Positions 53,538-62,032 of a stretch of DNA of 64,000 nt are shown here, piece after piece. This stretch comes from Halopelagius inordinatus. Lineage in GTDB: Archaea > Halobacteriota > Halobacteria > Halobacteriales > Haloferacaceae. A program made the translations under genes and the position numbers. The notes below the pieces were generated by a model that worked only from the letters and a program-made list of their open reading frames with translations, did not search any database and was not told where the DNA came from. Numbering within the stretch: position 1 is the first letter of the stretch; every line of letters starts with the position of its first letter. The stretch covers positions 123,335-187,334 of the forward strand of contig NZ_FOOQ01000003.1 of assembly GCF_900113245.1 (NCBI RefSeq). Direction: 5' to 3'.

Positions 53538-54662
53538 ATGGACGTGAGCGAGGCCACACGCTCGTCGAGGGAGGCGGACGCGGAGACGGAGACCGAATCC
53601 GCGCGCCGGGGTGGCCCGGTGAAGGTGTGGGTCGACCTCGCCAGCCCGAGCCACCCGTTTTTCTTCAAGGCGCTCACCGACACCCTCTCGAACGTCGAGA
53701 CGGAGGTTACCGTCCGCGAGAAGACGGAAACCGTCCCGCTGGCCGAGGAGGTCGGATTCGACTTCGAGACCGTCGGCAAAGACTACGAGAACCCGACGCT
53801 CCGGAAAGTGGGAATCCCCATGCGAACCGCGCAACTGACCGTTAGCGCGCCGAGCGCCGACGTCGCCCTCTCGTCGCGAAACGCGATGTGCATCCTCGCG
53901 GCGAAGGCGCGCGGGACGCCTTCGATCCACTTTACCGACAACGACATCTGCGCCTACGTGGACGACCTGAAAGCCGAGGAACTCTACCACCGACTCGAAG
54001 CGCAGGCGACGCACAACGTCGTCCCGGAGGCGTTCGAGACGTCGGTTCTCACCGACCGCGGCGCGGACTCCGATAGCGTCCACACCTACGACGGCTACAA
54101 AGAGGACGTCTACGTCGCGGAGTTCGAACCGGACCCGACGTTCCCCGACCGACTGCCGTTCGACGGCGAGGAGTTCATCGTCGTCCGCCCGGAAGCGCTC
54201 TCCGCGACGTACGTCGACGCGGACGGAAGCATCGTCCCCGACATCCTCGCGGGCGCGGCCGAACGCGGCATCAACGTCGTCTACCTGCCGCGGAGCGGCG
54301 ACGACGAACAGTTCGCCGACGGCGTCCCCTCCGAGAACGTCTACGTCCCCGAGGAGGCCCTCGACGGCCTCGAACTCGCGTGGCACGCGCGGTGCATGCT
54401 CACCGGGTCCGGAACGATGGCGCGGGAGGCCGCGCGCATGGAGACGCCCGCCGTCTCCTTCTTCCCGAGCACGCGCATCTCGGTGGACCAAGCGCTCATC
54501 GACGAGGGTGAGATATTCCACTCTCGCGACGCCGAAGAGATTCTCGACTACGTCGAATCGCTCACCGACGACGACGTGACCCCCGACCTGACCCGCGCAA
54601 AGCGAGTCCGTCGCGAGGTGGCGGAACTGACCGCGGACCTCGTCAACGAATCTGTCGAGTAA
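53538..54662 (+). CDS. DUF354 glycosyltransferase-like protein
   Basis: A 374-residue protein. The family core begins KVWVDLASPSHPFFFKAL, a GT-B type start resembling MKVWIDLxNxPH of archaeal DUF354 proteins. TGSGTMAREAARMETPAVSFF (about 295-315) corresponds to the donor-phosphate loop of UDP-GlcNAc 2-epimerase/MurG-like enzymes. The first 27 residues are acidic and extra: GTG 53619 would give the usual family start, so the true start is uncertain. It probably transfers or modifies a UDP-sugar. Confidence 0.78.
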   Translation: MDVSEATRSSREADAETETESARRGGPVKVWVDLASPSHPFFFKALTDTLSNVETEVTVREKTETVPLAEEVGFDFETVGKDYENPTLRKVGIPMRTAQLTVSAPSADVALSSRNAMCILAAKARGTPSIHFTDNDICAYVDDLKAEELYHRLEAQATHNVVPEAFETSVLTDRGADSDSVHTYDGYKEDVYVAEFEPDPTFPDRLPFDGEEFIVVRPEALSATYVDADGSIVPDILAGAAERGINVVYLPRSGDDEQFADGVPSENVYVPEEALDGLELAWHARCMLTGSGTMAREAARMETPAVSFFPSTRISVDQALIDEGEIFHSRDAEEILDYVESLTDDDVTPDLTRAKRVRREVAELTADLVNESVE

Positions 54663-54733
54663 GGACGGCGGCGCGGGGCGAAATCTCCGGTTTTCTGCGG
54701 ACGCGGTGGGGTCGAAACGAGGGTTCTGTGGGC

Positions 54734-54739
54734 TTTTTT
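54734..54739 (+). terminator. T6 tract after the DUF354 gene
   Basis: GGGCTTTTTTACC about 70 nt past the stop codon at 54662; the U-rich run is typical of archaeal termination. Confidence 0.4.
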
Positions 54740-54920
54740 ACCGACTAATCGTGAGGGAGACGGGGCCAACCGTCGGTCCGGGTGAGTTACTCCGGACACG
54801 GTGGTGCCGGTCCGCGAGGGGGAACCGAACTGTCGGCGCGCGAACCGAGACACCGGCGAAATCGGAAGTCGGAGCGACGAAACGACGAGGAACCGAGGGT
54901 CGGCGGCGCGCGCGGACACG

Positions 54921-54980
54921 GAGAGGAGAGGAGAGGAGAGGAGAGGAGAGGAGAGGAGAGGAGAGGAGAGGAGAGGAGAA
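54921..54980. repeat. Pentanucleotide microsatellite, twelve GAGAG units
   Basis: Twelve consecutive 5-bp units (last one GAGAA) without interruption. It ends one base before the 3' end (54982) of the dehydrogenase gene. On the minus strand its transcript would be a pure CU-rich tract immediately after the stop. A five-base unit would shift any reading frame when copy number changes, but no real gene runs through it. Confidence 0.9.
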
Positions 54981-54981
54981 T

Positions 54982-56202
54982 TTACGACCGAGTGACGCGC
55001 CGAAGCAAGCGCGACGGGAGCGAGTCAGCGGACCCGTTCGACGCCGGGTCGGCGTGGCGCGCGGCGCGCGAGGGGAGGTCCGAATCGGGGCCGACCGCAC
55101 CGGCTTCGACCATCGCTTCGAGGGGGTTGTCGTCTATCTCCAACGGGAGGTCGACCCGCCCGCGGCGGCGCGAAGACTCCCACGTGGCGAAGATGAGTTC
55201 GTCCGCCGCGAGTGCGTCGCGGCCGTTGAGTTCCGACTCCTCGCCCGTTCGGATCGATTCGACGACTTCCTCGATGGCGCGGGCGGTGTAGAGGGGCGGG
55301 TCCAACCGGCCCGCGAGTTCCTCGGACACCTTCGCGAGGAGGAATCGGAGTCCGAGGCGGGGTTTGCTCAGTTGCGGCCGGTAGCGCCCGTCCGTCCCGC
55401 TATCTGCCGTCTTCCACTTGCCGCCGTCGCGGCGGTACGAGACGGTGCCGTCGTCGCCGACTTCGACGACGCCGTCGGTGCCGACGAGTCGAACGAGTGC
55501 GCCAACGAACTCCTCGCCGCGACCGGTGGAGGCGAGTCCGTAGACGCCGTTTTCGTAGCGCCACTGCGAGACGGCCTGGTTCTCGTTGTGCGCGCCGAAC
55601 AGTTTGTTCTCGTCCGTGTAGTCTATCTGACCGAGCACCCACTCGACCGACGCGCCGTCGTTGTAGAAGTTCGCGAGGTCGAACCCGTGCGTTCCGTTGT
55701 CGTAGAGGTCCTCCTCGTGGAACTCGATTCGCTTCAGTTCGCCGACCGTCCCTTTGTCGAGGAGTCGTTTCGCCTCCCTGTACGGGCGACCGAAGCGCCG
55801 TTGATGGTTGATGGTGAGAGAGACGCCCTCGGCGTCGCACACCTCGACCATGCGCCTCGCGTCCGCCCACGTGGTCGCCATCGGCTTCTCGCAGTGGATG
55901 GCGCGAACGACGCCGCTTCTGGCCACGTCGACCACGATGTCCGCGTGGACCGCGGGCGGGACACAGACGCTCACCACGTCCGGTTCCGCCTCGGACAGCA
56001 TCTTCTCGTGGTCCTCGTAGACGCGGTGGTCGGGAACGCCGTACTCCTCGGCGAACGCCTCCGCGTTCTCCGGGACGAGGTCGGCGCACGCGACGATTTC
56101 GCAGTCGTCGAGTCGGTCGTACCCCTCTGCGTGACGGTACGCCATCGCGAACCCCTCACCGTCCGGTGCTCCGGTTCCGACGAAACCGATTCGGTAGGTC
56201 AC
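54982..56202 (-). CDS. Gfo/Idh/MocA-type NAD(P)-dependent sugar dehydrogenase
   Basis: A 406-residue oxidoreductase. YRIGFVGTGAPDGEG (about 2-16) is the dinucleotide-binding fold, CEKPMATT (about 105) contains the family EKP lysine, and the second domain (residues 130-360) is the beta-sheet half typical of the family. It probably oxidises or reduces a nucleotide-linked sugar, for example UDP-N-acetylglucuronate, but this is not certain. GTG 56202 was chosen because it places the Rossmann motif at the start. It is divergent from the TIM-barrel isomerase gene; the two may act in the same sugar pathway. Confidence 0.86.
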   Translation of the reverse strand: MTYRIGFVGTGAPDGEGFAMAYRHAEGYDRLDDCEIVACADLVPENAEAFAEEYGVPDHRVYEDHEKMLSEAEPDVVSVCVPPAVHADIVVDVARSGVVRAIHCEKPMATTWADARRMVEVCDAEGVSLTINHQRRFGRPYREAKRLLDKGTVGELKRIEFHEEDLYDNGTHGFDLANFYNDGASVEWVLGQIDYTDENKLFGAHNENQAVSQWRYENGVYGLASTGRGEEFVGALVRLVGTDGVVEVGDDGTVSYRRDGGKWKTADSGTDGRYRPQLSKPRLGLRFLLAKVSEELAGRLDPPLYTARAIEEVVESIRTGEESELNGRDALAADELIFATWESSRRRGRVDLPLEIDDNPLEAMVEAGAVGPDSDLPSRAARHADPASNGSADSLPSRLLRRVTRS

Positions 56203-56326
56203 GGACGGGAATACGGCGTCCGCCGCGTTGAATATGGACGAGATAACGGGCCGGACGCCGGACGGACGGCGCGAACGCAGCGATCGCTGAAACGGCCGCG
56301 TGAGGGCCTGAAACGGCTTAGTAACT

Positions 56327-56337
56327 GTATTACAATG
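56327..56337 (+). promoter_or_regulatory. ATTACAAT-type promoter element of the isomerase gene
   Basis: GTATTACAATG lies 24-34 nt before ATG 56361. A matching CATTACAAT occurs before the FG-GAP gene at 57338-57346. Confidence 0.5.
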
Positions 56338-56360
56338 CTCGCGACGGAGGATTCGCGGGT

Positions 56361-57278
56361 ATGGAGCGTCCACTGCGTCCCGCCTTTCAACTGCACAGCG
56401 TCCGAGAGTCCTCGGACAGTCTCCCCGACGTGATTCGGCGCGTCGGTGCCGCGGGGTTCGAGGGAGTCGAGTTCGCAGACCGCTTCCGCGACGCGGACCC
56501 CCACGCCGTCGCCGACGCTCTCGACGATTCGAGCGTCGAACCCGTCGCCGCGCACGCCGACCTCTCGACTATCGAATCGGCCGTCGCCGGGGAGAACGAC
56601 CTGCTCGACCGGTGTGAGACGGTGGGCTGTGACCGCCTCGTCGTCACCCGCGTTCCGGCGTGGGACGTCCGCAGTCGGTGGAACGTCCGCGAACTCTCCT
56701 ACCGCATCTCGGACCTCGCGCACGAACTCGACGCTCGCGACGTCGACGTCGGCTACCGTAACGGCCGAACCGACCTCTGGCCGTTCCTCCCCGACCGAGT
56801 GACGGAGGTTCTCGGGGCGTCCCCGCTTCCGAGGGAACTCGCCGCCTACGCGTCTCGCGGACTGGCGGAGTTCCGCCGCACCGACCGGATCCGAATCCCC
56901 GACGACACCGGGTTTTGGAACCTCGCCGCGCGCACGACGCCGGACGACCTGTTCTTCGAACTCGACGTCTGCGAGGTGTACGCCGCCGGGTTCGACCCCG
57001 CGGCCGCGTTCGACGCCGTCTCCGGCCGCGTACCGACGATGTATCTCCGGGACGTGGCCCCGACAGGTCGATTCGGCGCGTACGAGGACGTCGAACGCGG
57101 AACCGGCGTCGTCGACACCGGACACGTCCTCAGAGAAGCGTACGACGCGGGCGTCGAGTGGGTCGTCTACGGGAACGAGACGGGCGCGTCGCCGAGCGAG
57201 AAAGTCGAAGACGGCGCGGCGTTGGTCAGGCAGTTCTTCGCGGAGGAACGGTCACAGACCGTCAGTTCGGCGCGGTGA
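56361..57278 (+). CDS. Sugar isomerase/epimerase-like TIM-barrel protein
   Basis: A 305-residue xylose-isomerase-like protein. AFQLHSVRESSD (about 9-20), GFEGVEFAD (about 32-40), a VVTRVPAWD segment (about 93-101) and the FFELDVCEVY (about 195) and YLRDV (about 227) strands give the usual metal-binding layout, although not every ligand is obvious. The usual SVxHxxD histidine before the last strands is not clear, so activity may be altered. A distant relative of 11693-12358. It is probably paired with the divergent dehydrogenase. Confidence 0.8.
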   Translation: MERPLRPAFQLHSVRESSDSLPDVIRRVGAAGFEGVEFADRFRDADPHAVADALDDSSVEPVAAHADLSTIESAVAGENDLLDRCETVGCDRLVVTRVPAWDVRSRWNVRELSYRISDLAHELDARDVDVGYRNGRTDLWPFLPDRVTEVLGASPLPRELAAYASRGLAEFRRTDRIRIPDDTGFWNLAARTTPDDLFFELDVCEVYAAGFDPAAAFDAVSGRVPTMYLRDVAPTGRFGAYEDVERGTGVVDTGHVLREAYDAGVEWVVYGNETGASPSEKVEDGAALVRQFFAEERSQTVSSAR

Positions 57279-57337
57279 GACGGCCGGTCGAACTCGTCGC
57301 GACGACGGAGCGTTCGCCGCGCGGGCGTTAACCGCGT

Positions 57338-57346
57338 CATTACAAT
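57338..57346 (+). promoter_or_regulatory. ATTACAAT-type promoter element of the FG-GAP gene
   Basis: CATTACAAT lies 29-37 nt before ATG 57375. Confidence 0.5.
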
Positions 57347-57374
57347 CTCTCTCTCGTAGTGTTACTCCGAGTAC

Positions 57375-58520
57375 ATGGAGTTTCAACACAGCCGTATCGA
57401 CGATTCTCCGCCGTGCGGTCAGATGAGCTTCTGTCTCACGACCGACCTGACCGGAAACGGTCTGCCCGACGTCATCGTCGGTGCACTCGGCGGCATCTAC
57501 CCGTTCACGGTTCCCGTCCTCGGAAAGGAACTCAACCTCCGAAAACTGCCGGGCACTCGCGAGGTGATAAAGCAGATGGAGACGAACATATTCTGGTACG
57601 AGAACCCCGGATGGGAGCGTCACGACGTGGCGACGGCACCTGACCTCTCCGTCGGCGGGTCGCTCGGCGACATCTCCGGCAACGGGACGATGGACATCGT
57701 CGCCGGACAGAACCTCAACGAACACGACCTCTACTGGTTCGAACAGCCCGACGACCCCCGCGAGGAGTGGACGCGCCGCCTCATCACCGACGACTTCGAG
57801 AAGTACCACGACACCGCCGTCGCAGACGTCGACGGTGACGGCGAGGACGAAGTCGTCGTCCTCTCTCAAGAGAGCGCAGTCGTCTTCTACTACGACATCC
57901 CCGACGACCCGCGGCGCGAACCGTGGCCCGTCGAGAACCGCCACATGGTCGCAGAGGACCTCAACGTGGAGGGCGTGGAAGTCGCAGACGTGGACGGCGA
58001 CGGTATCGTCGAAATTCTGGCCGGGCCGAACGTGTTCCACCGGAACGACGACGGGACGTGGGACCGCGAGAACTTCGCGGAGGGGTGGCCGTGGACGCGC
58101 CTCGCCGTCGCGGACATAGACGGCGACGGCGAAGACGAGATTCTCGTCACCGAGGGCGACCTGCCGTACCAAGACCCCGACGACCGCCGCGCCCGCCTCG
58201 GCCTGTTCGACCCGCCGAACTGGACGCCGACAATCCTGCACGACGACCTCTCGAACCCCCACAGCCTCCAGGTGGCAGACATAGACGGCGACGGCTCCTT
58301 GGAGATATACGTCGCGGAGATGGGTCTCGAAGACGGACACTCGCCCCGGCAGTTCGTCTTCCACCGAAACGAAGACGGAACGTTCGAATCGGAGATAATC
58401 GAGGAAGGCGTCGCGACCCACGAGGCGAAACTCGTGGACTTAGACGGCGACGGGAACCTCGACATCGTCGGGAAAGGGTACTCCGAGCGAATCGTCGACG
58501 CGTGGTTCAACGTCGCCTGA
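57375..58520 (+). CDS. FG-GAP/VCBS-repeat beta-propeller protein without signal peptide
   Basis: A 381-residue protein with at least five calcium-binding DxDGDG motifs (DVDGDGEDEVVV, DVDGDGIVEILAG, DIDGDGEDEILV, DIDGDGSLEIYV, DLDGDGNLDIVG) spaced about 50-70 residues apart, as in integrin-like beta-propellers. Unlike most such proteins it has no visible signal peptide or Tat motif, so it seems cytoplasmic or is exported by another route. It follows the isomerase gene by 96 nt with its own promoter element. A scaffolding or sugar-binding role in the locus is possible. Confidence 0.85.
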   Translation: MEFQHSRIDDSPPCGQMSFCLTTDLTGNGLPDVIVGALGGIYPFTVPVLGKELNLRKLPGTREVIKQMETNIFWYENPGWERHDVATAPDLSVGGSLGDISGNGTMDIVAGQNLNEHDLYWFEQPDDPREEWTRRLITDDFEKYHDTAVADVDGDGEDEVVVLSQESAVVFYYDIPDDPRREPWPVENRHMVAEDLNVEGVEVADVDGDGIVEILAGPNVFHRNDDGTWDRENFAEGWPWTRLAVADIDGDGEDEILVTEGDLPYQDPDDRRARLGLFDPPNWTPTILHDDLSNPHSLQVADIDGDGSLEIYVAEMGLEDGHSPRQFVFHRNEDGTFESEIIEEGVATHEAKLVDLDGDGNLDIVGKGYSERIVDAWFNVA

Positions 58521-58672
58521 GGTGACTCTCTCGACTCTGTGCCGTCGAGACGTCCTCGTCGCCTCGATTGCGACCACAGCGTCGTTCGCAAAGCGGGCGG
58601 TTTAATCGCGGAGAATCCGGGTTTTGGAGTGGCTTCCGAACGAGCGAATCCTCCGCCACGACATTAATTCAG

Positions 58673-58683
58673 ATATAACGATA
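58673..58683 (+). promoter_or_regulatory. ATAACGAT-type promoter element of the flippase unit
   Basis: ATATAACGATA, 26-36 nt before ATG 58709 (leader peptide) and 61-71 nt before the flippase GTG. The spacing fits a leaderless mRNA that begins at the short ORF. Confidence 0.5.
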
Positions 58684-58708
58684 CCAACGTAGTACACCAA
58701 ATCGAGTA

Positions 58709-58747
58709 ATGAAGCAGTCAGGTGCACGTGGGGGACTGGTACCGTGA
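58709..58747 (+). CDS. Twelve-codon leader ORF overlapping the flippase start
   Basis: ATG 58709 encodes MKQSGARGGLVP and stops at TGA 58745-58747, which overlaps GTG 58744 of the flippase gene (GTGA arrangement). The promoter element lies 26-36 nt upstream of this ATG, the usual leaderless distance. The short ORF could load ribosomes that then restart on the flippase, or it could be a chance frame. Confidence 0.35.
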   Translation: MKQSGARGGLVP

Positions 58748-60249
58748 GCGACCGTCTTCGCTCACTCGTAGAGCGGCTCATACCCACCGGTGGGACCGCG
58801 GAACGGGCCGTAAAGAGCGCGATTTGGGCGATGGGGCAGAACGCGTTCGGCCGCGGCCTCCAACTGGCGATGCTCGTCGTCGTCGCGCGCCTCGTCGGCC
58901 CGGCGGAGATCGGTCTCGTCGGCATCGCGTTGCTCGTTCTCAGCGGCGTGAAGAAGTTCACGAAGATCGGTCTCAACGACGCACTCGTACAGCAGGTCGA
59001 AGAGAACGTCGACGAGCACCTCAACACCGTGTGGGTGCTCGAAATCGCCCGCGGGATGCTCATCTTCGTCGTGCTGTACTTCACCGCGCCGATCATCGGG
59101 AACATGGTGTTCAGCGAACCGCGGGCGACGGATCTCATCCGCGCCATCGGCGTCTCACCGCTCATCCTCGGCTTCCGGAACCCCGCGGTGGTGTACTTCA
59201 AAAAGAGCCTCGACTTCCACAAACAGTTCGTCTATCGCGTCGGCGGCAGCATCGCGCAAGTCAGCGTCGCGATCGGATACGCCCTCATCTGGCCGAGCGC
59301 GTGGGCGCTCGTCTTCGGGTACGTCGCGAAGGACGCCGGTCGCCTCATCGCCTCGTACGCGATGGATTCGTACCGACCGCAACTGGAGTTCAAACGCGAC
59401 TCCGCGCGTGACCTCATAGACTACGGCAAGTGGGTCACCGGGTCCTCCATCCTGTTTTTCCTCTACAGCGAAGGCGACGACGCCTTCCTCGGGTGGCTTC
59501 TCGGTCCGGCCGCCTTGGCCTTCTACCAGTACGGGTACCGGTTCTCGAACGCTCCGGCGACCGAACTGGGTAACGTCATCTCCTCTGTGATGTTCCCGGC
59601 GCTCTCGCAGGTGCAACAAGACAGTCAACTCATGCGAGAGGGGTTCCTGCGAACGGTACGGGTGACGTCGTTCGTCGCGGCGCCGGTTTCCTTCGGCATC
59701 GCCGTCGTCGCCCCCGACTTCGTCATGGCGCTTTTCGGCCCCGACTGGATGCAGATGGTCGTCCCGATGCAGATTCTCTGTATCTACGGCTTCCTCCGGT
59801 CGCTCGGAAAGACGTTCGGACCGGTCTGGAAGACGCTCGACCGGCCGGACCTGGTGACGAAGCTCTCTGCGATTCGCGTGGTCATCATGGCGGCGCTCAT
59901 CTGGCCGGCGACGGAGATGTACGGAATCGTCGGTACGGCCGCTCTCGTCACGGCGATATACGTATTCCCGATGATGCCGCTCGACCTCTACGTCACGGTC
60001 GACATGATAGACGTGAGCTACGGAGAGATACTCCGAGAGATAGCGTATCCGGTCGCCGCGAGCGCGGCGATGGGAGCCGTCGTCTGGTACGTCGATTCGA
60101 TGATATCGTTCATCGCACCCATCGAACTCGCAGTGAGCATAGTCGTCGGAATGGCTGCGTACAGCGTCTCCGCCTTGGTCCTCGACCAGCAGTCGAACTG
60201 GGGAATCGTCGGGAACATCCGCGGCATCGTCACCGAAGCCCGCCGCTGA
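58744..60249 (+). CDS. Wzx-type polysaccharide flippase (MOP superfamily)
   Basis: A 501-residue membrane protein with 12-14 predicted spans and the MOP/PST family layout: a charged N-terminus, then AIWAMGQNAFGRGLQLAML starting helix 1, and repeated helix pairs to residue 490. It should move the lipid-linked sugar unit across the membrane before polymerisation. GTG 58744 is the start because no ATG gives a complete first helix; it overlaps the short leader ORF. It is divergent in function from the ABC route and fits a Wzx/Wzy-type pathway. Confidence 0.88.
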   Translation: MSDRLRSLVERLIPTGGTAERAVKSAIWAMGQNAFGRGLQLAMLVVVARLVGPAEIGLVGIALLVLSGVKKFTKIGLNDALVQQVEENVDEHLNTVWVLEIARGMLIFVVLYFTAPIIGNMVFSEPRATDLIRAIGVSPLILGFRNPAVVYFKKSLDFHKQFVYRVGGSIAQVSVAIGYALIWPSAWALVFGYVAKDAGRLIASYAMDSYRPQLEFKRDSARDLIDYGKWVTGSSILFFLYSEGDDAFLGWLLGPAALAFYQYGYRFSNAPATELGNVISSVMFPALSQVQQDSQLMREGFLRTVRVTSFVAAPVSFGIAVVAPDFVMALFGPDWMQMVVPMQILCIYGFLRSLGKTFGPVWKTLDRPDLVTKLSAIRVVIMAALIWPATEMYGIVGTAALVTAIYVFPMMPLDLYVTVDMIDVSYGEILREIAYPVAASAAMGAVVWYVDSMISFIAPIELAVSIVVGMAAYSVSALVLDQQSNWGIVGNIRGIVTEARR

Positions 60250-60597
60250 GACGACTCCCGACGGCCGGTCTCTTCTGTCGTTCGTGTGAGTACGAGGCGT
60301 GCGTCGCTGTCGGCCGTGAGCGCGTCGTAGACGACGAGCAGGCTCACCGGACGGCCCGAACGAGTCCCGGCGTCGGAGAGCGACTCTGGACCGAAGAACG
60401 CGAACGAGAGCCCGGGACAGGGCGCGACAGTCGAGGCGATGCGCACAACGGTCCGTCCGAGCGATGCATCGAAGAGAACGTCCGCGCCGAACTCGGAGAC
60501 GCACCGACACGGCTAGCCAGAGCGTCCGCCGTTTCGATGCGTCTAGCGAGAAAGAGACAGCGAGGTGCGACCGATAGCGGCGAAGAACGGTGCCGTG
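60250..60597. other. Convergent intergenic region
   Basis: No gene supported in 348 bp between the 3' ends of the flippase and the GT2 gene. No strong hairpin or T run was noticed. Confidence 0.5.
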
Positions 60598-61626
60598 TTA
60601 TTCGTCGTCGAAGTCGGCGGACGTCTCGTCGAACTCGCCTCTGTACTCGGTTTCGAGTCGGTCGGCGGCGCGGGCGTCCAATCGACATCCGAGGACGAAG
60701 AGTACCGCGCCCGCGACGCCGGATGCCGCCGACCCGAGGACTCCCGAGGAGTCGCCGCGGGCCGCGTTCCGGAGGGCGGAGCCCGCGCCGAAGAGCATCG
60801 CGACCGTCCCGAGGCAGTAGGCGACGACGGCGGGAACGTACCGAGCGTCCGAAGAGCGAACCGCGAGGCGGCGAAGGAAGTTGCGCAGGAGCAACCCGGA
60901 CAGTCGGGGAACGAACTCTCTGTAGACGATGCCGCTCTGTTCTTCCCCGTACACCGCTCGGTGCGGGACGTTGACGACCCGGAAGTCGTTGACGTTCAGC
61001 GTCGTCAGGAGGTCGTTGAGGAACCCGTACCCGTCGTAGAGTTCGTCGAGAGCTATCTCACGAAGCGCGTGGACGGAGACCGCCGTGTACCCGTTCTGGG
61101 AGTCGACCGTCTGCCAGTAGCCGCTCGAGAGGTTCGTGAGCGACGTGAGGAGGTGGTTGCCGAACAGTCGCCACCTGCTCATGTCGCCGACGTTCTCTCG
61201 CCTGCTGATCCGGTCGCCCTTCGCGTAGTCGGCGCGTCCCTCGACGATGGGGTCCAAGAAGCGATGGAGTATCGACGGATCCATCTGCGCGTCGCCGTTC
61301 ATCACCGCGACGACGTCCATCTCGTCTTCGATGGCCGCGCGGTAGCCGGTTTTGACGCCCGCGCCGACGCCGTGGTTCGTCTCGTGTCGGATCGGAACCA
61401 CGCACTGTCCATCGTGGTGTCCGCCGTCGGTCGCCATCGCTTTCGCCCGGTCGTCGTTCAGTCGCCGCGCGGTGCGCCGAATTTCGTCCCACGTGCCGTC
61501 CGTCGAACCGTCGTCTACCGCGTAGACCCGGTCGACGAACGACGGGACGGTCTCGATCGTTCGCCCGACGAGTCCCTCCTCGTTGTGTGCTGGTACGACG
61601 ACCGCGATGCGATTTCCGTTGTACAT
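60598..61626 (-). CDS. Polyprenyl-phosphate-sugar synthase-like GT2
   Basis: A 342-residue GT2. IAVVVPAHNEEGLV (about 7-20), VDDGSTDGTWDEI, MNGDAQMDP (about 110-118) and VDSQNGYTAVS (about 195) match dolichyl-phosphate-mannose synthase-like enzymes; two or three membrane spans lie after residue 230. It probably charges polyprenyl phosphate with a hexose for the pathway. ATG 61626 was chosen because it starts directly before the first strand. A TCTATAACAAA element sits 127-137 nt upstream (61753-61763), implying a leader of about 100 nt or an unseen earlier start. Confidence 0.85.
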   Translation of the reverse strand: MYNGNRIAVVVPAHNEEGLVGRTIETVPSFVDRVYAVDDGSTDGTWDEIRRTARRLNDDRAKAMATDGGHHDGQCVVPIRHETNHGVGAGVKTGYRAAIEDEMDVVAVMNGDAQMDPSILHRFLDPIVEGRADYAKGDRISRRENVGDMSRWRLFGNHLLTSLTNLSSGYWQTVDSQNGYTAVSVHALREIALDELYDGYGFLNDLLTTLNVNDFRVVNVPHRAVYGEEQSGIVYREFVPRLSGLLLRNFLRRLAVRSSDARYVPAVVAYCLGTVAMLFGAGSALRNAARGDSSGVLGSAASGVAGAVLFVLGCRLDARAADRLETEYRGEFDETSADFDDE

Positions 61627-62032
61627 AGATGAGATGTCTCCGACGGCCACCCCCGGGGGTGCGACCACGCGACGCGAACGCGTCACCCGGCGACACGCAC
61701 CGTCTTCGGTGAGTGGCCTACGTCCTCGAATCCAACGTATCTGTATGTAGACTTTGTTATAGACTGGTTTTTCGAGGTAGTCGCAAACTTCGGGAACGAG
61801 GCCTGCGAGCACCCGACGAGAGGCGTCGGCAGACGTCGGTCCCGCGTCCAGCAGTCCACCCTGTGAGACGGCCGATTCGAGGGCGCTCGCTCGCAATCGA
61901 CCGCGGTCCGCCCCGTTATGAGTGTCGTAACCGCGGTTCGGGGCGAGAGACGTGAACATGCAATTTGCGCTTCACAGGTATTGATTCGTGAACATTCGGT
62001 GGCATTATATGTGCTCGAGGGGTGCACGTCAC
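61627..62032. other. Divergent intergenic region between GT2 and UspA genes
   Basis: No gene supported in 406 bp. It contains the minus-strand ATAACAAA element at 61753-61763 for the GT2 gene and CATTATATG at 62003-62011, a TATA-like box 22-30 nt before the UspA-like gene. Confidence 0.5.
61753..61763 (-). promoter_or_regulatory. ATAACAAA-type promoter element of the second GT2 gene
   Basis: Coding-strand TCTATAACAAA upstream of the GT2 gene at 60598-61626; distance to the ATG is longer than in other cases. Confidence 0.5.

Larger units (their letters stand above)
54663..54981. other. Convergent intergenic region with terminator and pentanucleotide tract
   Basis: No gene. A T6 run at 54734-54739 is a likely terminator for the DUF354 gene. 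The last 60 bases are the GAGAG microsatellite, directly next to the stop codon of the opposite-strand oxidoreductase gene. Confidence 0.55.

Noticed and set aside
54706..56433. Plus-strand frame through the GAGAG tract encoding RGEE repeats
   Set aside because: It runs antisense to the Gfo/Idh gene and has no other coding features; phase variation of a real protein is therefore not supported.
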